Positions 8,860 through 17,359 of a stretch of 64,000 nucleotides of DNA are shown here, one piece after another. The notes under the pieces were generated by a model. That model was not told where the DNA came from. It worked only from the letters and a program-made list of their open reading frames with translations, and did no database searches. The stretch is from Anaeromyxobacter terrae (GTDB lineage Bacteria; Myxococcota; Myxococcia; Myxococcales; Anaeromyxobacteraceae). How positions within the stretch are numbered: position 1 is the first letter of the stretch; each line of letters starts with the position of its first letter. The DNA lies in contig NZ_JALCYY010000010.1 of assembly GCF_022690685.1 (NCBI RefSeq), positions 1 through 64,000 on the forward strand, in the 5' to 3' direction. The position numbers and the translations under genes are program-made.

Positions 8860-10440
8860 TCAGGGCTGGTACGCGAAGCACCGCCAGAAGAAGAAGCGTC
8901 GGACCGTCCTGCCGTGCCGCACGATCGGGAGCTCGCCCGCGGGCTCGCAGCGCTGGAACGGGTACTCGTCGGGCGCCCGGAACGCGAGGTCGTCGCAGAA
9001 GTAGATCGCGTCGCGGCCGCGGAGCGCCTCGGGCGAGGTCCACTCGTCGTACTGATCGCGCCGGCCGCCGAGGCGGGTCACCTCGAGGTCGTCGCCGCCG
9101 TAGAAGGCGGCGAGCGCGGAGAGCTGGAGCCGTCGCGAGAACACGAACGGCCGCTCGCCGAGGCCGGAGGCCTCGAGCGCGCGCAGACGGGCGCCGACCT
9201 CGTCCCAGCCGACGAGGTCCGTCGCGAAGTCGAGCCGCGGCGGGAGCGGCAGCGCGAGCGACACCGCCTGGACGTAGAACAGGAGGGAGAGGGCGATGCC
9301 GAGCCCCGCGGGCGCGAGCCGGACGAGCCTCGACCGGCTCCGGAGCAGCGCTGCCGACGCCGGGATCATGAGGGTCAGGAAGGCAGGGCCGAACCAGTTC
9401 GGGTTCACGTAGGTGAAGAGCGAGGCCGCAGAGAAGACGGCGAGGGACGCCGCGGCGCACCCGAAGACGAGCGCGTCCGCCGGGCTCCCCGCGCGCGCTG
9501 CGCGTGCGCTCCGCGCGAGCCCCACGAGGCACGCCGCCCAGACGAGCGGCGACAGGCTCTGCTGCGCGACGAGGAAGCGCGGCACCGTCCTCCACGGGCG
9601 GAAGGCGCCGCCATGGCGGTCCACGAGCTGGAACACGAACGACTCCCACCCGTGCCGCGCGTTCCACAGCACGACGGGCGCGAACACGAGCGCCGCGATC
9701 GCGAGCGCCAGGTACGGCTCCTTGCGCCGCAGCCACGCCCGGTGAGGCGAGAGGAGCAGGAAGAGGAGGATCCCCGGGAGGAGGAGGACGTTGGTGTACT
9801 TGGACAGGAGCCCGAGCCCGGCCGCGAGGCCGGCCGCGTACCACAGGCGCGGCGCGCCGTTCACCGCGCGCCAGACGAGCCAGGCGGTGAGGATCCAGAA
9901 GAGCGTCGCGGGCGCGTCCGGCGTGGTGAACACGGCGCCGAGCCCGAAGAGCGGCGCCGCGTTGCAGAGGAGGACCGCTCCCCACGCGACGTCGCGCCGC
10001 CCGGGGAGCAGGTCGAGCGACAGCCGGAGGAGGACCAGCGAGGTGGCGGCGGTGAAGAGGAGCGCGGGGAGGTGGACGGCGAGCTGCGTCCGTCCGACGA
10101 GGCGCGTCGTCGCGGCCAGGATCCACGCGACGAGGGGCGGGTGATCGTAGTAGCTCGCGGCGAGCCGGCGCGACCACTCCCAGTAATACGCCTCGTCGTT
10201 GAACAGCCCGAGCCAAGGGAGGATCGCGAAGCGGGCGAGGAAGAGGAGCGCGACGGCCGCGGCAGCGAGCAGGTGCGGGCGCGCGGGCGCGGGCGCGGGC
10301 GCTCGAGCGGGCTCGGTCCCCGGCCGCGCGGGCGCAGCCGGGGACGGCGCGGCGAGGGGGCTCCCGCCCGTGTCGGCGCGGGCGGGGAGCGGAGCGCGCG
10401 CGCGTGAGGCAGGCGTCGACGTGGACGGTGAGTGTTCCAT
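8860..10440 (-). CDS. GT39/ArnT-like membrane glycosyltransferase
   Basis: Integral membrane glycosyltransferase of about 526 residues of the PMT/ArnT superfamily (dolichyl- or undecaprenyl-phosphate sugar donors, acceptor on the periplasmic side). A Pro/Ala-rich cytosolic N-tail (about 1-55) precedes the first helix; the first periplasmic loop carries LFNDEAYYWEW, whose acidic residue is the family's catalytic site, followed by SYYDHPPLVAW, also typical. About ten further hydrophobic helices follow. The acceptor cannot be told from sequence; lipid A, glycolipid or protein are all possible. The ATG at 10440 is the first in frame and lies in a Pro-rich region without a strong ribosome site, so the start could be further in. 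Confidence 0.8.
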   Translation of the reverse strand: MEHSPSTSTPASRARAPLPARADTGGSPLAAPSPAAPARPGTEPARAPAPAPARPHLLAAAAVALLFLARFAILPWLGLFNDEAYYWEWSRRLAASYYDHPPLVAWILAATTRLVGRTQLAVHLPALLFTAATSLVLLRLSLDLLPGRRDVAWGAVLLCNAAPLFGLGAVFTTPDAPATLFWILTAWLVWRAVNGAPRLWYAAGLAAGLGLLSKYTNVLLLPGILLFLLLSPHRAWLRRKEPYLALAIAALVFAPVVLWNARHGWESFVFQLVDRHGGAFRPWRTVPRFLVAQQSLSPLVWAACLVGLARSARAARAGSPADALVFGCAAASLAVFSAASLFTYVNPNWFGPAFLTLMIPASAALLRSRSRLVRLAPAGLGIALSLLFYVQAVSLALPLPPRLDFATDLVGWDEVGARLRALEASGLGERPFVFSRRLQLSALAAFYGGDDLEVTRLGGRRDQYDEWTSPEALRGRDAIYFCDDLAFRAPDEYPFQRCEPAGELPIVRHGRTVRRFFFWRCFAYQP

Positions 10441-10556
10441 CAGCCCGCGAGCGTAGCGCGCCGCGACCGGTCCGTTGCCCGCGTCAGGCGCGGCTCACCG
10501 GGGGTGGCCCGATGGGCCTCAGCGCGCGCAAAGGCGCGCGTGGCGAGGCGCCGCAG

Positions 10557-11240
10557 TCAGTGAACGCTCTTCCCCTCGGCGCCTCCCCGGATCTCGATGC
10601 GCTTGCCCTGAGCGCGTTCCTTCGGCAGAGGCAGCGAGACCTCGAGCACCCCGTTCTCGAACCGGGCTTCGGCCTGCTCGGGATCCACGCCCTCGGGGAG
10701 CGGGATGGCACGCCGGAACGAGCCGTAGCTGCGCTCGGAGCGGTAGAACCCCGCGCCTTCCTCCTTCTGCTCGCGCCGGCGCTCGCCCTCGATGACGAGC
10801 GCGTCATCCCTCACCTCGACGCGGAGGTCGTCCCTGGAGAGGCCCGGCAGGTCGGCCCGGACGACGAGCTGGCCCTCGCGCTCGAGAACGTCGATCTGCG
10901 GGGTCCAGAGCGCGCCGCGGGAGAGCGCCTCGCCCGGAAGCTCACCCCGTGGCATGAGACCGCCCATCCCGAACCCGACCTCCTCGAACATGCGATCGAA
11001 GTCGTCCATCATCCGGCGCATCAGCGAGAACGGGCTCATCGTGAAGATGTCGGAGCCCCGCATCATCGGCGCGCGCGCCTCCCGGCGGGAGAGGCCACCG
11101 CCCGCCCGCCGCTCCTCGCCGCGCTCCATCCCCTGCTGCTTCGGCGTCTCGCCCGCCCTCGCCGCGCGCTGCTCGCCCCCCGCCGCCTGCTGCCCCTGCG
11201 TCTTCTTCTGCTCCGCTCCGGCTGGATTCTCGATCGCCAT
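10557..11240 (-). CDS. Small heat shock protein (Hsp20/alpha-crystallin)
   Basis: ATP-independent holdase chaperone of 227 residues, cytoplasmic. The ATG at 11240 is preceded by AAGGAG at good spacing. A long charged, low-complexity N-terminal region (about 1-60, rich in Gln, Glu, Arg and Gly) comes before the hydrophobic linker MMRGSDIFTMSPFSLMRRMM. The alpha-crystallin domain follows (about 110-205), with PQIDVLEREGQLVVRADLPG, the RSYGSFRRAIPLPEGVD strand and the FENGVLEVSLPLP signature. The C-terminal extension is short (KRIEIRGGAEGKSVH). The long N-terminal tail is unusual compared with typical Hsp20 proteins of about 150 aa. It stands alone; no CIRCE or sigma-32 promoter was recognised upstream. 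Confidence 0.9.
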   Translation of the reverse strand: MAIENPAGAEQKKTQGQQAAGGEQRAARAGETPKQQGMERGEERRAGGGLSRREARAPMMRGSDIFTMSPFSLMRRMMDDFDRMFEEVGFGMGGLMPRGELPGEALSRGALWTPQIDVLEREGQLVVRADLPGLSRDDLRVEVRDDALVIEGERRREQKEEGAGFYRSERSYGSFRRAIPLPEGVDPEQAEARFENGVLEVSLPLPKERAQGKRIEIRGGAEGKSVH

Positions 11241-11470
11241 GACCGCTCCTTCCGGACTCGCGTCCGGCATGGGTTCCGCGGCGTGTCGGGCACGCCCGCG
11301 TGGATGGGGTCGGGTCGACGGTGGTGATCGGGAGTCCGGGCCGCAAAGCCCCTCGCGCATACGCCTGCGCGTCGCGGGCGCGGCCGGAGCGCCGCCTGGT
11401 GAGCGGGCGGATGCCGCGCCACGCGGGCGCACCTCTCTCCGGCTGGAGGCGTGAGCGAAGAGGCGCGGCG

Positions 11471-12709
11471 TCAGGCCGCCGCGGCCGAGAGGTCCACGCC
11501 CGCGGCGGGGCGGCGCCAGAAGCGCAGCGCGAGCGCGAGCGACGCGAGCTGCACGGCGGCGACCAGCGCCACGCAGGCGGGCCAGCCGCCCGCGTGCCAC
11601 GCGAGCGCGGGGAGGGCGCCGCCCGCGCTGCCGCCGAGGTAGTAGCAGGAGACGTACACGCCCGACGCGGCGGAGCGCACCTCGGCGGGAGCCGTCGCCT
11701 GGAGGTGGCTCGTCGAGGCGGACTGGCTCACGAACGCGGCGGAGCAGGAGAGGGCGAGGCCGAGCCCGATCACCCAGAGTGAGTGGACCAGCGTGAGCCC
11801 ACCACCCGCCAGCGCGCCCACGAGCGCCGCGGCGAGGCCGGCGCGCGGGCCGACCCGGTCGATCCAGCGACCCGCGAAGGGGACCACGAGCGCGCCGACG
11901 AGGTAGACGGAGAACATCCAGCTGAGCGGGCCGGCCCCGAGCCGGAAGGGCGGCTCGGAGAGGTAGAGGGTCACGTACGTGAAGGTCGCGACGAGCGTGA
12001 AGAGCACGTTGAAGCCGACCGCGAACGTCGCGAGCAGGCGCGGATCGTCGAGGTGGCCGGCGAGGGCGCGGAGCCCCGCGAGCGGCGAGCCGCGCCGCGC
12101 GGCCGGGCGGCGGTCTCGGGGGAGGCCGCGCGCGACGGCGAGCGCGCCCGCGAGCGTGAGCGCGCCGAGCGCGACGAACGCAGCGCGCCAGCCGGCGCGC
12201 TCGGCGACGAGCGCCGCGACCACGCGGCCGAGGAACCCGCCCACGACGTTGCCGCTCACGACGATCGCCATCGCCCGGCCCAGGCCGCCCTCCGCCCACT
12301 CCGCCGCGACGTACGAGATCGAGACGGCGTAGACGCCGGGGACGGCGAGGCCCTGCGCGAACCGCCACGCGAGGAGGGAGCGCAGGCCGGGAGCGGTCGC
12401 GGCGAGCAGGGTGGGCACGGACAGCGCGAAGAGGGACCCCACGATGAGCCGGCGCCGGCCCACGCGCTCCGCGAGCGCGCCGACGAACGGCGACGCGAGC
12501 GCGATGGCGATGGGTGGAGCGCTCACCGTCAGCGCCGCCGACGCCTCGGAGACGCCGAAGGCTCCGCCGAGGAGCGGCAGGAGCGGCTGCGTCGCGTAGA
12601 CGTTCAGGAACGCGCAGATCCCGGCGAGGGCGAGCGAGAGGAGGGCGGCGACGGCTCCGGGCGGCGAGGCCGGCCCGGGAGCGTCGGGCGTGGGAGGACG
12701 GGAGGGCAT
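11471..12709 (-). CDS. MFS transporter, YnfM-like
   Basis: Major facilitator superfamily efflux-type permease of 412 residues with about 12 hydrophobic helices in two halves. The N-half carries the MFS motif A variant GALAERVGRRRLIVGS, and helix 1 has NVYATQPLLPLLGGAFGVS, a pattern characteristic of the YnfM/arabinose-efflux-like subgroup often paired with a LysR regulator. It is divergently transcribed from exactly such a regulator, and the 96-bp gap contains a palindrome, so regulation of this transporter by that LysR protein is likely. The substrate is unknown. The start at 12709 was chosen over upstream in-frame codons because these would run into the palindrome. Confidence 0.85.
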   Translation of the reverse strand: MPSRPPTPDAPGPASPPGAVAALLSLALAGICAFLNVYATQPLLPLLGGAFGVSEASAALTVSAPPIAIALASPFVGALAERVGRRRLIVGSLFALSVPTLLAATAPGLRSLLAWRFAQGLAVPGVYAVSISYVAAEWAEGGLGRAMAIVVSGNVVGGFLGRVVAALVAERAGWRAAFVALGALTLAGALAVARGLPRDRRPAARRGSPLAGLRALAGHLDDPRLLATFAVGFNVLFTLVATFTYVTLYLSEPPFRLGAGPLSWMFSVYLVGALVVPFAGRWIDRVGPRAGLAAALVGALAGGGLTLVHSLWVIGLGLALSCSAAFVSQSASTSHLQATAPAEVRSAASGVYVSCYYLGGSAGGALPALAWHAGGWPACVALVAAVQLASLALALRFWRRPAAGVDLSAAAA

Positions 12710-12771
12710 CGCGTGGCCGGGCGCGGCCCGGGACGCGGGAACTTGCCGCCGCGGCGACGAGACGTCCAATA

Positions 12772-12792
12772 TATCCTTCGTCGCGAACGATA
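12772..12792. promoter_or_regulatory. Palindromic operator between MFS and LysR genes
   Basis: A perfect interrupted palindrome, TATC-N-TTCG-N3-CGAA-N-GATA, 21 bp long, in the only AT-richer spot of the divergent gap. Its position, 14 bp before the LysR GTG, fits an autoregulatory LysR-type box controlling both genes. Binding by the adjacent regulator is inferred. Confidence 0.55.
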
Positions 12793-12805
12793 CGCTGGAG
12801 ATCTC

Positions 12806-13708
12806 GTGGAGCTCAGGCACCTCCGCTACTTCGTGGCCGTCGCCGAGGAGCTTCACTTCGGCCGCGCCGCGGCGCGGCTGCACATCTCGCAGCCGCCGCT
12901 CAGCCAGCAGATCCAGCAGCTCGAGCGCGAGCTCGGCTTCGAGCTGTTCCTGCGGACGAACCGGCGGGTCCGGCTCACGGAGGCAGGCCGGACCTTCCTG
13001 CCGGACGCGAGGCGGATCCTCGAGCGGGTCTCCCAGGCGGCGGAGTCGGCGCGGCGCGTGGCGCGCGGGGAGGTGGGGGCGCTCGCGGTGGGGTTCGTCG
13101 CCTCCGCCACCTACGCGCTGCTCCCCCGCCTCGTCCGGACGTTCCGGCAGCGCCACCCGGAGGTCGCCCTCACGCTCGGCGAGCTCTCCACCGCCGAGCA
13201 GGTGGTGGCGCTCCGGAGCGGGGCCATCCAGCTCGGCCTCGCCCGGCCTCCGGTCGGCGACGAGACGCTCCGGGTGGACCCCCTCGCGGAGGAGCCGCTC
13301 GTCGTGGCGCTCGCGGCGCGCCACCCCCTCGCCGCCCGCCGCGCCCTCACGCTGCGCGCGCTCGCGGAGGAGCCGTTCGTGCTGTTCCCGCGCCAGCCGC
13401 GACCGGGCTGGGCGGACGAGGTCGTGGCCGCCTGCCGCGCGGCGGGGTTCCGGCCCCTCGTCGCGCAGGAGACGCTCGAGCTCTCGACCACCATCGCCCT
13501 CGTCGCTGCGGGCATCGGCATCACGCTCGTCCCCGCGTCGGCGCAGACGGTCCGTCTCCCCGGCGTGGTCTACCGGCCGCTGCGGAGCCCCGCCCCGCGC
13601 ACGCGCCTCGTCGCGATCCACCGGTCCGAGGACCCGCGCCCGGTGGTGCAGCGCTTCCTCGCGGTGGCGCGCGAGGTGCTCGCCGCGGGGGCGGGCGGGC
13701 GCGGTTGA
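12806..13708 (+). CDS. LysR-family transcriptional regulator
   Basis: Transcriptional regulator of 300 residues. The GTG at 12806 gives the canonical LysR N-terminus (VELRHLRYFVAVAEELHFGRAA), followed by the winged helix-turn-helix LHISQPPLSQQIQQLERELG (about 28-48) and the effector-binding periplasmic-protein-like domain (about 90-295). The effector domain includes VGDETLRVDPLAEEPLVVAL and ALVAAGIGITLVPAS, as in the CatR/CbnR/BenM subgroup. That subgroup often senses aromatic or organic acids, but the ligand cannot be read from sequence. The gene is divergent from the MFS transporter gene and shares the palindrome. Confidence 0.9.
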   Translation: MELRHLRYFVAVAEELHFGRAAARLHISQPPLSQQIQQLERELGFELFLRTNRRVRLTEAGRTFLPDARRILERVSQAAESARRVARGEVGALAVGFVASATYALLPRLVRTFRQRHPEVALTLGELSTAEQVVALRSGAIQLGLARPPVGDETLRVDPLAEEPLVVALAARHPLAARRALTLRALAEEPFVLFPRQPRPGWADEVVAACRAAGFRPLVAQETLELSTTIALVAAGIGITLVPASAQTVRLPGVVYRPLRSPAPRTRLVAIHRSEDPRPVVQRFLAVAREVLAAGAGGRG

Positions 13709-13794
13709 GGCCTCCGTCCATGGGGACCCACGAGGACCGCGCCGTCCACGCCGATGCCCTGCATATGGCTCCCGGATTCCAGGGGGGGAGAGCC

Positions 13795-14847
13795 ATGTCG
13801 CGAACCCACGTCGTCGCCGTCCTGATGCTCGCAGCGCTGACGGCGCTGCCTTCTCCTGCCGGCGCGTGGACCCGGCGCCAGGCGAGGACCTTCGCGACGC
13901 TGCCGGAGGGAGCGACCGCGCCGGAGGGGCTCGAGGTCGACGCGGCGGGCAACGTGTACGCGACGGAGTTCGGCTTCACGAACGGGGGGCCCGTGGAGGG
14001 CCCGGGCCAGCTCGACGTGTTCACCTCGTCGGGCAAGCTCATGCGGCGGGTCCCCGTCGCCGGATCGAGCGCCCACCTCCTCGCCCTCGCCTTCCACCCC
14101 GCGACCCGCGCGCTCCTCGTCGTGGACTTCGGCGGCGCGCGGGTGCTCGCGGTCGATCCCGAGACCGGCGCCTCGACGCCCTTCCTGACGCTCCCCCAGA
14201 CCCTGCCGCATCCGGAGCTCGGGGGCGCGGGCCTCAACGACGTGACGTTCGATCGCGCCGGGAACGTCTACGTCTCCGACTCGTTCCAGGGCGTCGTCTG
14301 GAGGACGGGGCCCGACGGCGGAGTCGCCTCCGTCTGGGTGGACGATCCGCTGCTCCGGACGACGGGCGTCCCTCCGTTCGGCGCGAACGGGCTCCGCTTC
14401 GATCGCGACGAGGCGGCGCTGTACGTCGCGAACACGGGCGGCGACATGGTGGTGAAGGTCCCGGTCACGGGAGGGGCGGCGGGGACGCCCGAGGTGTTCG
14501 TCACGGGCATCAACGGCGCGGACGGGCTCCTCGTCGACCGCGACGGCAACCTGTGGGTCGTGGCGAACCAGGCGGACGAGATCGTCGTCGTCGATCCGGG
14601 CGGGCGCGCGATCGCCAAGCTCGGCGACTTCGATGGGATCGGGGAGAAGGGCGCGCCGGTGGGCTTGCTCTTCCCCGCGAGCCTGCGCTTCAGCGGCGAC
14701 TCGCTGCTCGTCACGAACCTCGCGCTCGACCTGCGCCTCTTCAATCCGGCCTTCGCGTCCGTCGACTCACCGTGGACGGCGGAGGTGACGCGGAGCACGA
14801 TCGCGAGGCTGCCTGCGCGGATTCCGCCGATCCGGTCGCGGGAGTAG
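13795..14847 (+). CDS. Secreted SMP-30/NHL-type beta-propeller protein
   Basis: Exported protein of 350 residues. The ATG at 13795 follows GGGGGGAG and starts a clean signal peptide (VVAVLMLAALTALPSPAGA). The mature part is a series of NHL/SMP-30-like blades: PEGLEVDAAGNVYATEFG, LNDVTFDRAGNVYVSDS, ANGLRFDRDEAALYVANT, ADGLLVDRDGNLWVVANQ, each ending in a short hydrophobic strand. Relatives include gluconolactonase-type hydrolases and non-enzymatic propellers. The conserved Glu/Asn/Asp metal ligands cannot be assigned with confidence, so an enzymatic role is unproven. It lies 86 bp after the LysR gene on the same strand. Confidence 0.75.
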   Translation: MSRTHVVAVLMLAALTALPSPAGAWTRRQARTFATLPEGATAPEGLEVDAAGNVYATEFGFTNGGPVEGPGQLDVFTSSGKLMRRVPVAGSSAHLLALAFHPATRALLVVDFGGARVLAVDPETGASTPFLTLPQTLPHPELGGAGLNDVTFDRAGNVYVSDSFQGVVWRTGPDGGVASVWVDDPLLRTTGVPPFGANGLRFDRDEAALYVANTGGDMVVKVPVTGGAAGTPEVFVTGINGADGLLVDRDGNLWVVANQADEIVVVDPGGRAIAKLGDFDGIGEKGAPVGLLFPASLRFSGDSLLVTNLALDLRLFNPAFASVDSPWTAEVTRSTIARLPARIPPIRSRE

Positions 14848-14995
14848 GGCGCGCGGATACGGGGAGGGCGCCGCGTCCCTGGCGGACGGGCGAGTGATCG
14901 CGCGAGCCTCGGCTCGGGAGGCGAGGGGCGCACGGTGCCCGGGCGGGCGGGGCTCCGCTCGCGCGCGGCCCGCCCGCTCTGGCAGACTGAGGCCC

Positions 14996-16624
14996 GTGCC
15001 CGACGCGCTCGACTACGACTACGACTACATCGTCATCGGCTCCGGCTTCGGCGGCGCGGTCTCCGCGCTGCGGCTCAGCGAGAAGGGCTACCGCGTCGCG
15101 GTGCTCGAGATGGGGAAGCGCTGGGGGCCGGACGACTTCGCGGCGACGAACTGGAACGTCCGCAAGTCCCTCTGGATGCCGAGGCTGCTCTGCTACGGGA
15201 TCCAGCAGATCTCGGTCCTGAAGCACGTGCTCGTGCTGCACGGCGCGGGCGTCGGCGGCGGCAGCCTCGTCTACGCGAACACGCTGCTCGTACCGCCGGC
15301 GCGCGCGTTCGAGGACCCGCGCTGGCCCGCGGGAGAGGCCTGGGCCGAGAAGCTGGCGCCGCACTACGCCACCGCGCGCTTCATGCTCGGCGCGACGCCC
15401 GCGCCGGAGACGTTCCCCGCCGACGAGCTCCTGCGGCAGGCGGTGGAGGAGGAGACGGGGCGCGGGAGCACGTTCACGCGCCACACCGTGGGCGTGTACT
15501 TCGGCGAGGCGGGCCGGACGGATCCGGATCCGTTCTTTGGCGGGGAGGGGCCGGCGCGCACCGGCTGCATCCTGTGCGGCGGCTGCATGACGGGCTGCAA
15601 GCACGGCGCGAAGAACACGCTCGACCGGAACTACCTCTTCCTCGCCGAGCGGCGCGGCTGCGTCATCCACCCCGAGACGAAGGTCCTGGACGTCCGGCCG
15701 AGGCCGGGCGGAGGCTACGAGGTCCGCACCGCCCGCTCCACGCGCCCGCTCTCGCGGCGGACGCGGTCGCTCCACGCGCGCGGGGTGGTGTTCGCGGCCG
15801 GAGCGCTCGGCACGGTGAACCTGCTCCTGCGCTGCAAGGAGCGCGGCAGCCTCCCGCGCCTCGGCGATCCGCTCGGCGACTACGTGCGGACGAACAGCGA
15901 GGCGCTCCTCGCGGTGACGGCGCGGCGGGACGACGTCGACTACAGCCGCGGGATCGCCATCACCTCGGGGATCGACGCGGACCAGGACACCCACGTCGAG
16001 ATCGTCCGGTACGGCGAGGGCCACGACGCGATGGCGCTCCTGTCGACGCACCTCACCGGCGCAGGGCCGCCGTGGCCGCGCTGGCTGCGGTGGCTCGGGA
16101 ACGCCATTCGCCACCCGCTCGACTTCCTGCGCGCGCACTGGCCGTTCGGCTGGGCGCGGCGCACCGCGGTCCTGCTCGTGATGCAGCCGCTCGCGAGCCA
16201 CATGCGGCTGCGGCTCGGACGCCGGCCGTGGGGGCGGGCGCTCTCGAGCGAGCTCGCGGACGGGCAGGCGCGGCCGCCGACGTACATGCCCCTCGCGAAC
16301 GCCCTCGCCGAGCGGATGGCGCGAAAGATGGGCGGCGTGGCGCAGAGCGGCCTCCACGAGGTGTTCCTCGGCGCCTCCAGCACGGCGCACATCCTCGGGG
16401 GCGCGACGATGGGCGCCACGCCCGCGGAGGGGGTGTGCGATCGGGCGGGCCGGATCTTCGGCTACGAGGACCTGTACGTCGCGGACGGAAGCCTCGTCCC
16501 CGCGAACCTCGGCGTGAACCCGTCGCTCACCATCACCGCGCTCGCCGAGCACGTGATGAGCGGGATCCCCGTGAACCCGGAGGGCACGTCGAAGCCGGCG
16601 CCGCGCGGTCCACACGCGAGCTGA
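14996..16624 (+). CDS. GMC/cholesterol-oxidase-type FAD oxidoreductase with Cys cluster
   Basis: FAD-dependent oxidoreductase of 542 residues. The GTG at 14996 gives an N-terminus that quickly reaches the Rossmann dinucleotide fold (YIVIGSGFGGAVSALRL, about 11-27) and the GMC signature HGAGVGGGSLVYANTL. The C-terminal half holds the second FAD-binding region HILGGATMGATPAEGVCD and the terminal YEDLYVADGSLVPANLGVNPSLTITALAEH, as in cholesterol oxidase relatives. In the middle (about 190-205) is CILCGGCMTGCKHGAKNT, a CxxCxxCxxxC arrangement like ferredoxin. It is recurrent in this subgroup as far as I recall, and its cluster content is unclear. There is no signal peptide, so the enzyme is probably cytoplasmic. 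Substrate unknown (alcohol or sterol-like). Confidence 0.8.
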   Translation: MPDALDYDYDYIVIGSGFGGAVSALRLSEKGYRVAVLEMGKRWGPDDFAATNWNVRKSLWMPRLLCYGIQQISVLKHVLVLHGAGVGGGSLVYANTLLVPPARAFEDPRWPAGEAWAEKLAPHYATARFMLGATPAPETFPADELLRQAVEEETGRGSTFTRHTVGVYFGEAGRTDPDPFFGGEGPARTGCILCGGCMTGCKHGAKNTLDRNYLFLAERRGCVIHPETKVLDVRPRPGGGYEVRTARSTRPLSRRTRSLHARGVVFAAGALGTVNLLLRCKERGSLPRLGDPLGDYVRTNSEALLAVTARRDDVDYSRGIAITSGIDADQDTHVEIVRYGEGHDAMALLSTHLTGAGPPWPRWLRWLGNAIRHPLDFLRAHWPFGWARRTAVLLVMQPLASHMRLRLGRRPWGRALSSELADGQARPPTYMPLANALAERMARKMGGVAQSGLHEVFLGASSTAHILGGATMGATPAEGVCDRAGRIFGYEDLYVADGSLVPANLGVNPSLTITALAEHVMSGIPVNPEGTSKPAPRGPHAS

Positions 16625-16704
16625 GGGGCGGGGAGGAGCGGGGGAAGCCTCGACCTCGACCCGATCCCGCTCGTGGTTCGACAGTGAGCGGCCGGTAGAG
16701 TCGG

Positions 16705-16728
16705 CTCGCCCTGAGCCTGAAGGGCGAG
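16705..16728. repeat. REP-like palindrome, copy 1
   Basis: Perfect 8-bp inverted repeat CTCGCCCT-N8-AGGGCGAG with a GAGCCTGA loop. A related sequence in inverted orientation lies at 42972-42994 after the fumarase gene, which suggests a small dispersed palindromic element. Confidence 0.45.
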
Positions 16729-17119
16729 CGGTCCCGAGCCCGAGCCCGAGCCCGACCTCGACCCGACCTCGACCTCGACCTCGTCGCTCGCCGCAGAGCC
16801 CCAATCCCTCCCCGCCCGCAGCGCGCCGCCCCATGTGGCGGGACCTCGCGCCCGCAGGCGGGCCACTGGACGCGGTAGGCACCGCCCCGACCCACGGATC
16901 GCAATGCAACGCGGTCGGCCGCAGCGCCCTCGCCCATGTGCAGCCAACGCTCGCAGCCCCGCGTTGCCGGCGGCGTCTGCGGACGGCACCGCCCCCCGTA
17001 CCTTGTCCCCGTCCATCGTGGCCCGCCGAGGACGTGAGGTGCCGCCCCAGGCGGCGCGCCACGGTGACCTCGCCCACGGCGATGTCGGCCAGAGCGACCC
17101 CGCCCCCGACCTCGCCGCG

Positions 17120-17263
17120 GACCTCGACCTCGACCTCGACCTCGACCCCGACCCCGACCCCGACCCCGACCTCGACCTCGACCTCGACCTCGACCTCGAC
17201 CTCGACCCCGACCCCGACCTCGACCCCGACCCCGACCTCGACCTCGACCTCGACCTCGACCTC
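17120..17263. repeat. GACCTC/GACCCC hexanucleotide array A
   Basis: About 24 tandem hexamers GACCTC or GACCCC in head-to-tail order. Within it (17146-17167) four CCCC runs are separated by GA, so the minus strand reads G4-TC-G4-TC-G4-TC-G4, a canonical G-quadruplex pattern. The array ends about 97 bp before the malQ start. Confidence 0.85.
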
Positions 17264-17359
17264 CACGCCCCCCCGGGCGTAGAGGTCCCGCCCGGCGGCC
17301 CTCCCGCCCAGGCGCCGTGCAAGGGCCGCGATCGAGGTCCGTGCTAGCCTGGCGGCGCC

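Larger units (their letters stand above)
16625..17359. repeat. Composite intergenic repeat, copy A
   Basis: A 735-bp gap without a credible gene. From left to right it holds a short palindrome (16705-16728), a run of CCCGAG/GACCTC hexamers (about 16733-16790), a core of about 280 bp (about 16817-17098) and a long GACCTC/GACCCC hexamer array (17120-17263). The core is nearly identical to 45738-46220. Open frames here translate only to LDLDLD-, EVEVEV- or GRGRGR-type strings or to Arg/Ala-rich shadow protein. The two copies differ by indels that change frame, so I read it as non-coding. Confidence 0.75.

Noticed and set aside
16835-17347. A zinc-ribbon-like segment (PACGREVPPHGAARCGRG) on the minus strand of the core repeat
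   Set aside because: It looked like a CxxC zinc ribbon, but the second core copy has indels that shift the frame around it and no start site is present; probably coincidence.
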